DNA from: Bremerella sp. TYQ1
GTDB taxonomy: Bacteria > Planctomycetota > Planctomycetia > Pirellulales > Pirellulaceae
Assembly (NCBI RefSeq): GCF_020150455.1
Contig: NZ_CP083740.1
Span: 3,472,001-3,536,000, forward strand
Direction: 5' to 3'
DNA: 64,000 nt
Positions 1-9,073 of this stretch are shown one piece after another. The translations under genes and the position numbers were made by a program. Within the stretch, counting starts at the first letter, position 1. Every line of letters starts with the position of its first letter. Below the pieces are notes generated by a model. It was not told the DNA's origin and searched no databases. It worked only from the letters and a program-made list of their open reading frames with translations.

Positions 1-3
1 GGC

Positions 4-804
4 ATGGGGGCCGGATTATTGCTGTTGGTTTTAGTGGGAGTGTTTTTCAATTGGATCGACTCTTCAGGGGCATTTATGATCTTCGTGCTTGGTTGCATGG
101 GTTTGTATGCACTGCATAGTTGGGTCGAGTTCACGAAACTCTCGTGGCTGCAGAAGTTCGGTACCGTGCTGGCCATGCTGGGGATGATGGCGTTCGTAAA
201 GTACGTCGACAACCAGAAGAATGCTCGTCCCAAGTTGCCTCCCAATGCTCAGCCGAGAGCGTTAGCCAATAGTCCGGTGGAGCAAACCGGAAAGACTACT
301 CAGACGCTTTGGCAGGCAGCCGTCGCCTCGCGTCACCTCCACCGGTTCGGTCCCCCAATGTCGCCGGTCAAAAGCAAAGAGGATTTTGACTCAGTGATTG
401 CCAATATGACCAAACAATTCGACAAGACGAGAGACTCGTTTCGCTCCGCTTCGCACGCCGATCCGCAGCTACGGGAGTTAGTCCAGCGTCTCGTGGCGAC
501 GGATGAGAGGGAGCTGGCTTGGGCGAACGAACTTGCCACATTTACGAACTTTGAAAACCAACCCCGAGAAGACCTGTCAGCCGCAGAGGCCTTGAATCGG
601 ATGGCCGAATTGACAGAGGAACAGTGGGTAAAGCTTCCTCCGGCGATGCAAGACTGGTTCACGGAATTGTTCAGTATTCTGGAAGAGCGTCAGAACCAAC
701 GCACGGAAATCGAGTCGATGCGGCATGTCCTTCGCACTCGATATCCCAATCAATCATTTCCACTGCCCGAGCTTCCCGCTGAACCGGAGGCTCATGACCA
801 ATAG
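4..804 (+). CDS. Hypothetical membrane protein (start may lie upstream of window)
   Basis: The 266-aa product starts with two to three hydrophobic segments (about residues 3-20, 24-40 and 53-66). A polar, mostly helical region of about 200 residues follows, rich in Glu, Arg and Gln. The ATG is only three bases inside the window and the frame is open upstream, so the true start could be earlier. I recognise no domain. It precedes a DUF3150-like gene on the same strand with a gap of about 60-140 bases, so both may belong to the first module of the mobile element. Membrane location is inferred from hydrophobicity only. Confidence 0.6.
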   Translation: MGAGLLLLVLVGVFFNWIDSSGAFMIFVLGCMGLYALHSWVEFTKLSWLQKFGTVLAMLGMMAFVKYVDNQKNARPKLPPNAQPRALANSPVEQTGKTTQTLWQAAVASRHLHRFGPPMSPVKSKEDFDSVIANMTKQFDKTRDSFRSASHADPQLRELVQRLVATDERELAWANELATFTNFENQPREDLSAAEALNRMAELTEEQWVKLPPAMQDWFTELFSILEERQNQRTEIESMRHVLRTRYPNQSFPLPELPAEPEAHDQ

Positions 805-940
805 CTCGCATTTAGCCAGTCGATGCGACGTCGAAGAACAAATCTTTACCCGTTAGCCTTGGATGACTTCCTTTGTGGTCGTTGTCCAAGGCTATTTTCG
901 TTTTGTGGGACTAGACCTTTATTGTATGAGGCCAAAAGCA

Positions 941-1882
941 ATGATCACTTCTACGGACAGTGAATTATCGACAACGAGAACCCCGTCGCAGCGAATGCTG
1001 ACAACCATGGCAGCTGCCAGGCTGAGCTTCACCTGGCTTGGCGTGCGTAAGTCCCTCAACTCGCATCAAAGGGATCAAGCCGCTGATTCATTCGGAGCCG
1101 AAGGCAAGTTCCTGTCGGCCGGCAAGAAGCTGCTCGACACGTCGCACCCGGCTTTCAAGGCGGTAACGGCCATCCGAGGCCAGGCACTTCACTACTGGAA
1201 AGGCATGAGCCTGCCGTTTCCCGAACCGGGCATCCGCCTGATTCGGCAAGATGCGATCGGTCAATTCAATGGTCGTATTGCTGAGTTTCAGGAAGAACTT
1301 GCCGAAGCTGTCCAGGAACTCGATCAGCACTTCGATGAGCTTCGCCAAGCCGCCAGAAGTCGTCTCGGTGCGTTGTATCACCCCGATGACTACCCACCGA
1401 CGCTGATTGGCATGTTTGCGATCGAGCATGACTACCCCAGCGTCGAACCTCCCAATTATCTGCGACAGCTCAATCCGGACCTGTACGAACAAGAGTGCCG
1501 GCGAATGCAGTCACGTTTTGACGAGGCGGTTCAGCTCGCGGAACAAGCCTTCCTGGAGGAAATCTCCCGTCTAGTCGATCACCTTACTGAGCGTCTCAGT
1601 GGCAACTCAGACGGTAAACCCAAGGTCTTCCGAGATTCGGCGGTTGGCAACCTGACTGAGTTCTTCGAGCGATTCCGAACGTTGAACGTGCGGTCTAATC
1701 CGGACCTGGATGCACTCGTACAGCGTGCCCAGCAGATTGTGACTGGGGTCGAACCACAGCAACTGCGTGACGAGGAAGGCCTGCGCCAGCAGGTAGCCCG
1801 TCAGCTCGGAGCTGTCCAAGCCTCGCTTGACAACCTCCTGGTCGATCGACCTCGCCGTAATATTCTCCGCCGGCCGCGATAA
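941..1882 (+). CDS. DUF3150-like protein
   Basis: The frame is open from 863, but the first 26 codons are unlike the rest. ATG at 926 or 941 is a better start; I chose 941 (313 aa). The body is largely helical, with the pattern 'lG.rK.L..h..D...F' near the start and a long coiled-coil-like centre rich in Glu, Gln and Leu, which resembles DUF3150 proteins of phages and mobile elements. That assignment is from pattern memory only. The C-terminus is basic (RPRRNILRRPR). It is followed after 11 bases by a small ORF, suggesting co-transcription. Function unknown. Confidence 0.6.
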   Translation: MITSTDSELSTTRTPSQRMLTTMAAARLSFTWLGVRKSLNSHQRDQAADSFGAEGKFLSAGKKLLDTSHPAFKAVTAIRGQALHYWKGMSLPFPEPGIRLIRQDAIGQFNGRIAEFQEELAEAVQELDQHFDELRQAARSRLGALYHPDDYPPTLIGMFAIEHDYPSVEPPNYLRQLNPDLYEQECRRMQSRFDEAVQLAEQAFLEEISRLVDHLTERLSGNSDGKPKVFRDSAVGNLTEFFERFRTLNVRSNPDLDALVQRAQQIVTGVEPQQLRDEEGLRQQVARQLGAVQASLDNLLVDRPRRNILRRPR

Positions 1883-1893
1883 GGAATTTTGAA

Positions 1894-2154
1894 ATGGAAC
1901 TTCTGATTGAGACCAATGGTGCCATACGATGTGTCTACGACGAGGCTTTGCCCCTAGGCTCTCTTGGTCGATTGACGATTACTCGCGGATCGCATGTCGA
2001 ACCGACTCAGGCGGGCCAATGGACCGCAGACCTCTCTCCCGTGAATGGACCACTTCTGGGCCCTTTTGACTCGCGTACCGCAGCTCTCGCCGCGGAATAT
2101 CGTTGGCTGAGTGAGAACTGGATTCCTCATCGCGCAGCAAAGTCGCTAAAGTAG
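1894..2154 (+). CDS. Small hypothetical protein (86 aa)
   Basis: Lies 11 bases after the DUF3150-like gene with AAGGAA close before its ATG, so it is probably translated from the same message. The product is soluble, with a beta-rich N-terminal half and a short C-terminal helix containing AALAAEYRWL. No family recognised. Its 3' end overlaps the converging RusA-like gene by nine bases. Confidence 0.6.
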   Translation: MELLIETNGAIRCVYDEALPLGSLGRLTITRGSHVEPTQAGQWTADLSPVNGPLLGPFDSRTAALAAEYRWLSENWIPHRAAKSLK

Positions 2155-2760
2155 GCCCGCCACAAGGCGAAGAGGTTCCCCGGCTTCGACACGTCGGACG
2201 TGAAGCCACTGAATCAAGTTGGCATTGGGACTAAACGGATTGGAGCCTGCCGGATCACGACCAAGCAGCGGTTCCAATCCGTTGATGATTGGCCCCAATA
2301 AGTCGACCAAGGATCGACGGCTGGTTGTCGTGATGGCGACCCAAGCGGGTTGGCTAATTGGAGGCGAGTTGTAACTTTCGGCGATAGCGTTTGTCCACTC
2401 CTGCTTCCAATCCCCTGCCGACTCGGAAGGTGGAACCGAACGCCATTCGATGTCGAGCACTTCTCCCCTAGGTTGATTTAAGAATCCCGACTCGACGACG
2501 AGACCTTCTGGCTCATTCCATGCTCTCGTTGCTGCGATCGAGTTCAACTCTCGGAATCCGTCGTGGTAATAGCCCGCCCTCTTGAGAGCGTGCATCGCGG
2601 GTCGTACCAGGTTGTCAAGGTGGACGTTGCGATTGGGTTCTATCTGGAACCTAAGAATGACGTTCGACAAGTCATTGGCAGTGGCAATCTGATCCATCCA
2701 CTGCTTCTCTTTCGCATCTTCGCCACCAACCGGTGAACCTGCGACTTCCATTCTGAACAT
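2146..2760 (-). CDS. RusA-like Holliday junction resolvase candidate
   Basis: This 204-aa protein contains, around residues 45-75, the motif NVHLDNLVRPAMHAL followed by a Tyr-Tyr-His-Asp segment. This matches the RusA pattern in which an aspartate in 'DNL.K...DaL' and a following acidic pair bind metal. The second acidic pair is weak here (HDG rather than DD), so activity is uncertain. RusA enzymes resolve four-way DNA junctions and are typical of phages and mobile elements, which fits the clamp and helicase genes nearby. The protein is longer than classical RusA (about 120 aa). It could instead be an uncharacterised protein with a chance motif. Confidence 0.5.
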   Translation of the reverse strand: MFRMEVAGSPVGGEDAKEKQWMDQIATANDLSNVILRFQIEPNRNVHLDNLVRPAMHALKRAGYYHDGFRELNSIAATRAWNEPEGLVVESGFLNQPRGEVLDIEWRSVPPSESAGDWKQEWTNAIAESYNSPPISQPAWVAITTTSRRSLVDLLGPIINGLEPLLGRDPAGSNPFSPNANLIQWLHVRRVEAGEPLRLVAGLL

Positions 2761-2868
2761 CTGCCCTCCCCTTTTCTATGGTGCCGTGTTTGTTATCGGC
2801 GCTGCTTCTTGCTCCATCGCTCGCGATGGGGATCTGATTCCATCATTCTTAACAAGGATACCTGTCTT

Positions 2869-3081
2869 ATGACTCAGACTGAAATTGTTTCTGCCGTTTC
2901 TCGTGCTACCGGCGAAGACCTCGCTGAAATTCGTCGCCGAGGATTTTCGATCGCCGATCCTTTCGAGATTGATTTTGACCCAGAACCTGACGATCTCCTG
3001 GCCCAGTCGATCGACTGGGATAACGAAGAGCTTGGTCAGCCTACGCCCATGGCAGGCCCTATCGATCACATGGTTGCTTAG
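2869..3081 (+). CDS. Small acidic hypothetical protein (70 aa)
   Basis: The frame is open from 2809, but the ATG at 2869 with a preceding AACAAGGA is the convincing start. The product has a short helical N-terminus with a Thr-Gly-Glu-Asp / Arg-Arg-Arg-Gly-Phe turn, then a very acidic tail. Small proteins of this look are common in planctomycete mobile elements. No function is assigned. It is divergent from the RusA-like gene. Confidence 0.55.
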   Translation: MTQTEIVSAVSRATGEDLAEIRRRGFSIADPFEIDFDPEPDDLLAQSIDWDNEELGQPTPMAGPIDHMVA

Positions 3082-3137
3082 CGTCCTTTGTGTCGACCGG
3101 TCCCCGGGAGTTAATCCCTGAGCTTACGGGAGCGCCC

Positions 3138-3332
3138 ATGAAATCTGACTACGAGGACGCGGTGCATCGCTTCCTCGCTTGGCTCGCGATTGCCTGCTTG
3201 ATCGCGTCTGTCCATGCTGGCCCCGTCGCGATTCTCGTTTGGCTGGCAACCGCGTTTGTAATGACGGGAAGCCGATTCCCCCAACCGCCTAACGGGCCAA
3301 GACGTCGCCACCGACGCCGGCGTCGCCGCTAA
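3138..3332 (+). CDS. Small membrane protein with Arg-rich tail
   Basis: The frame starts at 3090, but the ATG at 3138, preceded by GGGAG, gives a more sensible 64-aa product. One or two hydrophobic segments (AWLAIACLIA and GPVAILVWLATAFV) are followed by a strongly basic C-terminus with runs of Arg. This suggests a small inner-membrane protein whose tail could contact nucleic acid. It lies 56 bases after the previous small gene. No family recognised. Confidence 0.5.
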   Translation: MKSDYEDAVHRFLAWLAIACLIASVHAGPVAILVWLATAFVMTGSRFPQPPNGPRRRHRRRRRR

Positions 3333-3464
3333 CCAACCTTGAATAACGTGCAAGCCTTGCCCTTGAACTTTCGAGGTCATCTCGCCGAGGGAACAGCTTG
3401 ACCACAATCGGCCGCCAATATTTCCCAATCGCTCAACGCAATAACCAAGAGAGGAATATCAACC

Positions 3465-4670
3465 ATGGCTATGATTTCGATTTCCGGAAAAGTCCTCCAG
3501 CAACTGCGGACGATGGTTCGCAAAGGTTTGTGCATGAACAAGCGACAATCCAATCGCCCGATCACGTTCATTGCCAACCAACGAGAATTGAGTATCAGCA
3601 TTTCGAGCGAGAACGCGATCCTAGAATACAGAGAGTCGGGCAGCTTCGTCCCTGTTCAGTTCGCTGCCCCCCTGGCACTCATGCGAGAATGTTCGGCAAG
3701 CACGCGAACTGATGTTCTCATTAAGGCTGGCAATGAAGTGGTAGACGTCTCCTGGTTCGAGGGAGCCATCCCGCAACAAAAGCTGTTTCCACGTTTGCCT
3801 GCGAAACCCCTACCTCGCGAACCAGAGCAGTGGTGCAGCAACAACTCAGAGCTAATGACAGCTCTCCGCGATGCAAGTGGGACGGCCGACTCTGAATCCA
3901 GCCAATACGCGTTGAATTGTATTCGTCTACGCGGGCATGACGGTCAACTCGCGGCCACGGATGGACGACAACTGCTCGTCCAAGATGGATTTTCGCTTCC
4001 ATGGGAGGGCCAGGTGTTGATTCCTGCCAGTCCGCTGTTTTCCTGTGCTGACTTGCAACGTGGCACCTCAACCGATGTTGCATGCCAGGAGGCCTGGGTA
4101 GTCTTCCGGAACGGTCCATGGTCAATTTGGCTCAAGATCGATAAGACGAGTCGATTTCCAGAGGTAGACTCACTTGTGCCGACGGCAGTCCATGGGGATA
4201 GACTACTGGCATTAAATGACGAGGACGCAGCATTCCTGCAACAGAACCTTCAGCATCTTCCCGGCACAAATGCGGCCAATTCACCGATCACGGTCGATCT
4301 CAACGGCAAAGTTGTATTCCGCGCTCGGGATGCGGAAAAGTCGTCAGCATGTGACTTGATTATGAGCCGGTCGCGATGGACGGGTAAATTCATTCGATTC
4401 GCCGTGAATCGTCACCATCTTGCACGAGCAGTTCAGCTCGGCTTCCGGAACTTCCAGGTGGATAGGCCGGAATCGCCCGTTGTTGCCAAGTCTGATCATC
4501 GAACGTTCGTATGGGCCAACTTGTGTCAAGAGAGTGCGTTTCCACCGTCGGACGACGCTATGCAGGTGGATTCGGCTGATTGCTCAGTCAAAGCAAGACG
4601 CCCCGATCCACCAATCAAGCGTGACTCACAGCGCTCGCAGAAGAAGAGATCCGCAATGTGTGTTAGCTAG
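3465..4670 (+). CDS. DNA polymerase III beta-clamp-like protein
   Basis: The 401-aa product is close in size to DnaN (about 370). The middle part shows the clamp domain-2 signature: YALNCIRL, then DGQLAATDGRQLL, then VLIPASPL, ending in SRFPEVDSLVP, which parallels the 'LATDg.RL' and 'FPdy..viP' motifs of bacterial clamps. The last third ends in FVWANL, where DnaN has its 'yvvMPv' strand. Residues 1-110 are more divergent. A ring-forming processivity factor tethers a polymerase to DNA; this copy lies among mobile-element genes, so it is inferred to be an element-encoded clamp, not the housekeeping one. The start follows AGAGAGGA. The gene ends at a strong terminator. Confidence 0.65.
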   Translation: MAMISISGKVLQQLRTMVRKGLCMNKRQSNRPITFIANQRELSISISSENAILEYRESGSFVPVQFAAPLALMRECSASTRTDVLIKAGNEVVDVSWFEGAIPQQKLFPRLPAKPLPREPEQWCSNNSELMTALRDASGTADSESSQYALNCIRLRGHDGQLAATDGRQLLVQDGFSLPWEGQVLIPASPLFSCADLQRGTSTDVACQEAWVVFRNGPWSIWLKIDKTSRFPEVDSLVPTAVHGDRLLALNDEDAAFLQQNLQHLPGTNAANSPITVDLNGKVVFRARDAEKSSACDLIMSRSRWTGKFIRFAVNRHHLARAVQLGFRNFQVDRPESPVVAKSDHRTFVWANLCQESAFPPSDDAMQVDSADCSVKARRPDPPIKRDSQRSQKKRSAMCVS

Positions 4671-4688
4671 TCTCCCAGACAGCCCTTG

Positions 4689-4731
4689 TCCGTCCGGCCA
4701 GCCAGGCCGGACGGATCGATCTCCTTTTTTT
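4689..4731 (+). terminator. Rho-independent terminator after the clamp-like gene
   Basis: A perfect 11-bp GC-rich stem (4689-4699 with 4705-4715) closes a five-base loop and is followed nine bases later by seven T residues. It lies 19 bases after the clamp stop codon. Confidence 0.85.
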
Positions 4732-4829
4732 ACCTATGCGCAAGTTAAGATTGGTACTTGATCGGAGACGGAAACTGGAGAAAAAACAATCGGCGAAGCG
4801 TAGATACGCGAAAGACGAACATCGAGGTC

Positions 4830-5388
4830 TCACAGGTCATGCAGCCCGTCCATATCGCATGGGAAAGCCGCAGCGGTACCTTCCAGGCTAGGCGCAGCAG
4901 GGACCTGGCCGACACCATCTGCAGTGGGCTGGGCGTCTAGAACCAGCTATGTTTTCAGGTCAGCTTGGGGCAGCCCACTCCCGACCATCAGATCCTGCTG
5001 GGGAAGAAAGCCTTGCATCGTTTGTAGTCCTGAGCCTACGGGAAAAGAGGTCGATCCCTCATGGGCTACAGCAAGATTTTTGACGTGCGTGTCAGCAGCG
5101 GTCCAACTAAGAGCGTATTGCTGGGAGAGGCGAAAGGCCGCCGACCTTATTACTCTCGAACGCAATCCTTCAGCTGGCAACATCTTACGCACACTTTCAT
5201 CGCTCCCTTCGTGCCACGGTAGACACCGACAGCGTACAAAATGCTCCCTCTTCGCAGGTTTTTTCCCTGAGCCAAATCGCTGTGAGAGCTCTGAGAGCTA
5301 TTCTTGCTGTCATCCGGGCTACGCTGTGGGGCGTCTGACACCGAACTGGCCTTGGTCATGTCGCATTTAGACCCGCAGAGCGACGCAG
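4830..5388 (-). pseudogene. Decayed copy A of an unknown repeated gene family
   Basis: Read on the minus strand, this stretch matches copy B at 8327-9073 both at DNA level and in a shared reading frame. Shared peptides include RRSAGLN, SQSSHSDLA, GSILYAV, KMLPAEGLR / KVLPAKGLR and MQGFLPQ. Copy A is broken by a stop near the start of the alignment, a frameshift around 5150-5192 and a TAG at 4947. Differences in the MQGFLPQ region fall mostly at third codon positions (caa/cag, ttt/ttc, ctt/ctg, ccc/ccg), which argues that the ancestor was translated. The family is not recognised. Confidence 0.5.
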
Positions 5389-6230
5389 TGCTTGGGGTAT
5401 CTCCCCTCTCATGGGCTGCGATGCCCCGAAGGTCTTAGGAAGAACGATTCGTGTCATAGGACGGCCTCGCGGAACGCCAGGGTCAGAGCTAATGATTTCG
5501 CCACCTAAACCCATAGCTTCGGCGCATCGCTTTCGTAACGGAATTGTTCGAGCGGGAGGCTTCGATGTATCGCTTACTGACTTGGAGCCGGCGAATACTT
5601 GGACTCAATACGGCGAATCCCACGATAGGGCTCGGAGTCAATACGTGGCACGATTGCCCGGGCGTTATTCAACGAGTAGACCATGGGTGAACGCGATATT
5701 TTGCACAATGCTATGAACAGAGAGTGAACTAACAGCGTGCGACTACGTCTCAACTGTCACGACACCGGAGTCAGTTTTCGCCACAAATCATTGCAAGACA
5801 GCCTGTTATACGATTTCTGCGTAATCCAGCGATCGAGCCTTCGTACGCTACTGATGCAAATCGACCAATGATTTTATCGCTTGTAGAGACCCGGTTTGGC
5901 TCCAAATGCGCTGTTTTGGCTACGCTGCGGGGAAGATTGATGTGAGTGAGCCTAGGCCAACTTGGCATTAGAACCCGCAGAGCGACGCATACCCTCTATG
6001 CTCCCGTCTTCTGAGCGGCAATGGCCTAAAGACCTTGCGACGGTCATAGTTCTTCACAAGATGGACGCGCCAAACGCTAGGCTCAGAGCGAATGATTTCA
6101 CCTGTCAGACCCTACACGGCTAGACAACGGATTGCCGAGCGGAAATTGGTTTTTGCCTGGTACGCTTCGGGTATTTGCTAACAAACTTGGCTCGCCGCAA
6201 ACGCCCCAGGATGGCAGGGGTTTGTCCCCA
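5389..6230. repeat. Conserved upstream block of copy A plus partial copy C
   Basis: No intact gene is visible. The stretch 5389-5905 is collinear with 9040-9560, including blocks ending CATGGGTGA and CTTCGTACGCTA. From about 5905 to 6230 it resembles the 5280-5600 part of copy A, so a second, truncated unit lies in tandem. The 17-base block acccgcagagcgacgca occurs at 5371, 5973 and 9023. The minus strand at about 5990 begins MRRSAG, as the other copies do, but meets a stop after a dozen codons. Confidence 0.5.
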
Positions 6231-6231
6231 G

Positions 6232-6480
6232 TTAAGAGCTGGGGTCGGCAGGCCGGCTAGAAAGGCATAGAGATACCATCGGATTGCTGCCGCGGCATCG
6301 CCGCACGGATACTAAACCGGCTTCTTCCAACTTCCGACAGGCACGATAAGCCACCGAGCGATCTATTCCAGCCTCCTTTAGGATCGCAGGTGTGAGCAAG
6401 AGGTGGTTGTGCCGATGGAGTCGCGCTGACTGTTCGAGCAGTAGGATAGCCATCCGATATGACTGGCTCAAACGTGGCAT
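6232..6480 (-). CDS. Winged-helix DNA-binding protein, apparently frameshifted
   Basis: The 82-aa frame contains a helix-turn-helix/winged-helix segment: LLLTPAILKEAGIDRSVAYRA, then KLEEAGLVSVRR. This resembles small planctomycete mobile-element regulators of the type 'VPR.L......rl..alwfLa...R....L....gvdR.a.YR.Lr.LE.aGLV.V'. The matching N-terminal part (IRIVPRYLADID) lies upstream in a different frame starting at ATG 6559, which has its own AGAAG ribosome site. The simplest reading is a one-base frameshift near 6470-6485 in a gene spanning 6232-6559. If translated alone, the downstream part could still bind DNA. Confidence 0.5.
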   Translation of the reverse strand: MPRLSQSYRMAILLLEQSARLHRHNHLLLTPAILKEAGIDRSVAYRACRKLEEAGLVSVRRCRGSNPMVSLCLSSRPADPSS

Positions 6481-6640
6481 CGATATCAGCTAGGTAACGA
6501 GGCACAATTCGGATCGATGGCGACTGCGGATAGTTCCGTGCGAATTGGAAATTGATCATGTTACTTCTTACAACGACAAAACTGCGGTGCGGTAGCTAGA
6601 AACCAAATCATCAAGTCGGACACCGTGTCCGACGAATTGA

Positions 6641-7501
6641 TCAGTCCATGTCCAACCTTGACCGTATTTGATTCAGGTCGTCATCGTGAGCCGCCAGCTC
6701 CAGTTCTTGCATGTGCTTGCAAAAGATTGCGGCTTGCTCCAGCAGACTCGCCGTTGCTTCGCTCCTGGATGCCTTACCAACGATTTCGTCTGCGTGCTCC
6801 ATCATTCGCCCGAGTTGATCTTCTAGAAAAAAGACAAAGACGGCATAGGCATGCGCTGGGGAATTGTCATCGATGGTTTCTTTCGGTTTACCTAGGGCAA
6901 GGGCCGCAGCAGCAGCCTGCTTGGGAACCGCACCATCGGCAATAGCCTGTGCTACTCTTTCCTGTTCAATAATAGGCAAAGAACCAAGTTTCAGTGCTTT
7001 ATTCATAGGGAGTTGCCGTATGGACACCGCATCTTGGATCGAGCGTGGAAGCTCTAACAGCTTCAAGTAGCGATCTATCGTCCGTCCCGAGATATTACCA
7101 CCAAGCTGTTGCGCGAGCCTGTCACGGAACTCGACGCCAGGACAACCCCGGCGATCACGTTCCAAGTCCACGAGAGCTTGAATAGCCCGCGCTTTGGCGA
7201 GGGGGTCAAGCTGCCGGCGTATCAGGTTAGCCTTGATGAAACGCTCGTCGATTTCATCTTGCGTCAAACCGTCGTAGATAACGACTTCGATGACTTGGCG
7301 TCCGAGGTGCTGGTAGGCACGCACACGCTGATGGCCGTCGACAATCGTTCCATCCTTGGCGATCTCAATCGGTTGCCGAAGACCGTTCTCGTCAATGTCG
7401 ACGACCAGAGCCTGAAATTCCAGCTCGGATAAATTGCCGTAGACGTCTTGCTGCATTGAATGTGGTCGCAATTCAGCAATGGGACGCGTTGTCGTATTCA
7501 T
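6641..7501 (-). CDS. ParB/Srx-domain DNA-binding protein
   Basis: The 286-aa product opens with a ParB nuclease-like core: PIAELRPH, NGLRQPIEI, DGTIVDGHQRVRAYQHLG and IKANLIRRQLDPLAKARAI. A helix-turn-helix segment follows (ISGRTIDRYLKLLELPRSIQDAV), then an Ala-rich helical C-terminus. The GHQR signature replaces the usual G.RR of chromosomal ParB and is common in plasmid/phage-type ParB-like proteins. The frame extends to 7675, and ATG 7573 has a better GAGG ribosome site, but the domain begins just after ATG 7501. No ParA is encoded nearby, so it may be a regulator or a solo partition factor. It lies between two long direct repeats. Confidence 0.8.
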   Translation of the reverse strand: MNTTTRPIAELRPHSMQQDVYGNLSELEFQALVVDIDENGLRQPIEIAKDGTIVDGHQRVRAYQHLGRQVIEVVIYDGLTQDEIDERFIKANLIRRQLDPLAKARAIQALVDLERDRRGCPGVEFRDRLAQQLGGNISGRTIDRYLKLLELPRSIQDAVSIRQLPMNKALKLGSLPIIEQERVAQAIADGAVPKQAAAAALALGKPKETIDDNSPAHAYAVFVFFLEDQLGRMMEHADEIVGKASRSEATASLLEQAAIFCKHMQELELAAHDDDLNQIRSRLDMD

Positions 7502-7631
7502 TCGAGTGGCTCGGTGTGGTGGTTTAGGGTGTCTTGGACAATGCTGAAAGACTAGCCTGATTCTGCGTGTCATCGGAAAAACCTCATTTCCCGAATGCAG
7601 TTGAGTGACAAGGTCGGGTACATCGTCTCTA

Positions 7632-7907
7632 TCAACGCCGGTCAGCCTGGAGATCGTCACAAGGTGAGGAAGCACGTGACTCGATGGACTGCCGCATTGA
7701 TTCTGCCCGTCGATTCAAGAAGTCTCGGAAAGCGGCATTGGTCGTATGCCACTTCCCATAGATGGGTACGGCCTGCAGCCTCACTCCTCCAGACACTCCA
7801 TTACGGAGCCAGCGCCAGACGGTAGGTCGACTTGGCCGCTGACCTGTAATTTGTTCAGCGACCGAGGCGACTGGAAGCAAGTCGCCGTTCTGCAGCAGAT
7901 CAGTCAC
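7632..7907 (-). CDS. DUF1580-family DNA-binding protein
   Basis: I place the start at GTG 7907 because AAGAGGAG lies seven bases upstream; the frame itself is open to 8003. The 91-aa product has VASVAEQITGQRPSRPTVWRWL followed by a basic strand-turn segment and FRDFLNRR, which matches the planctomycete DUF1580 family, a MerR/excisionase-like helix-turn-helix. Such proteins often accompany integrases and may act as a recombination directionality factor or regulator. It lies upstream of the ParB-like gene on the same strand with a 130-base gap. Confidence 0.65.
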   Translation of the reverse strand: MTDLLQNGDLLPVASVAEQITGQRPSRPTVWRWLRNGVSGGVRLQAVPIYGKWHTTNAAFRDFLNRRAESMRQSIESRASSPCDDLQADRR

Positions 7908-8326
7908 AGATAGGCTCCTCTTATAAGTCGGGAGCCTAGCGCAAGAAAAACCGTAAATGCGCGCGGACTCCCACCGGAATTGGTGTAGGTCTCTTTCGCA
8001 CACTACGGTTAGCTAACCGGTCGCCTTACGCGTGCCGGGGTCCGTTTATCTGTGTGGAAGGTTGTCGGGTATGACTTCCTTCGCTTTCCATCATTGCAGA
8101 GAGTTAAAGTGAGTCAAGCATCGCTAGGCAACTATCGCAATTCTGTTTTGCCAAACACCTTTCCTCATCTCAGGACTGTGTCTGTCGCCACGTCTGTTTT
8201 GATCGAAAGGAGTGTAGGCTTCCCAGAGCCCTGAGAGCCAATTGCCTGTGAGAGCTGTGACAGCCAATCGGCCAAATTGAAATGGCTGTGAGCGTGTTTA
8301 GAGCCATCTGCTATAGCCATCTTTCC

Positions 8327-9073
8327 CTACGATTCGTCCCATGGCCTCAGCTCCCATTGGGTCTTTGCCAGGTATCTGTCCTCAAACTCACCCAGTGTAA
8401 AGCTGAGATCGCTCTTGGCCACGCTGCTCGCGTGGTTGCCATCCAGGGCCGGACCTCGCAGATCAAGCGACCCGTGAATATCGCATGGATAAGCCGCAGC
8501 GATAGCTTCCACGCTAGGCGCAGCGGTACCTTCTCGCCTAAGCGCAGCAGGGGCCTGGCCGACACCCTCTTAAGCATTCTGGGCGTATAGAGCCAACTGT
8601 GCTCTCAGTACAGTTTGGGGCAGTCCACCGCCGGCCATCGGGCCAGGCTGCGGCAGGAAGCCCTGCATGGCTTGCTGAGCCTGGCCTAGCGGAACTGCGG
8701 TCGATCCCCCAGGGGCAACAGCGGCCTCTTTCGTGTTCGTTTCAGCAGCGGTCGAACTAAGAGCGTCTTGGAGCGAGAGACGGAAACCCGCTGATTTCGC
8801 TGCTCTCTAACGCAATCCTTTAGCCGGCAGCACCTTACGAACTTTTCCCTTCATCGCATTCGTACGGGGGCAGTCACGGACAGCGTACAAAATGCTCCCT
8901 CCGTACAGGTTTTCTCCCGTCGCCAAATCGCTGTGAGAGCTCTGAGAGCCCTTTGGCCTGTCAGACACGCTACGCTGCGAGGGAAATGACAGGTCTACTA
9001 CCATGGTCAACTCTTGGTTCAAACCCGCAGAGCGACGCATAGGCTCTATGGGGCCGGCAATCGGAAGGCTCAC
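8327..9073 (-). pseudogene. Decayed copy B of the unknown repeated gene family (two in-frame stops)
   Basis: On the minus strand one frame runs for 249 codons with no frameshift but with TAG at 8807-8809 and TAA at 8570-8572. The segments between read as plausible protein, ending LGEFEDRYLAKTQWELRPWDES. It aligns with copy A over about 550 bases with few indels. The conserved beginning is MRRSAGLN near 9040. Function unknown; no homology is recognised. Suppression of both stops is possible but unlikely given that copy A is also broken. Confidence 0.5.

Noticed and set aside
8282..8590. 102-aa plus-strand frame in repeat B
   Set aside because: Opposite strand shows shared, conserved frame with copy A; plus frame is not conserved between copies.
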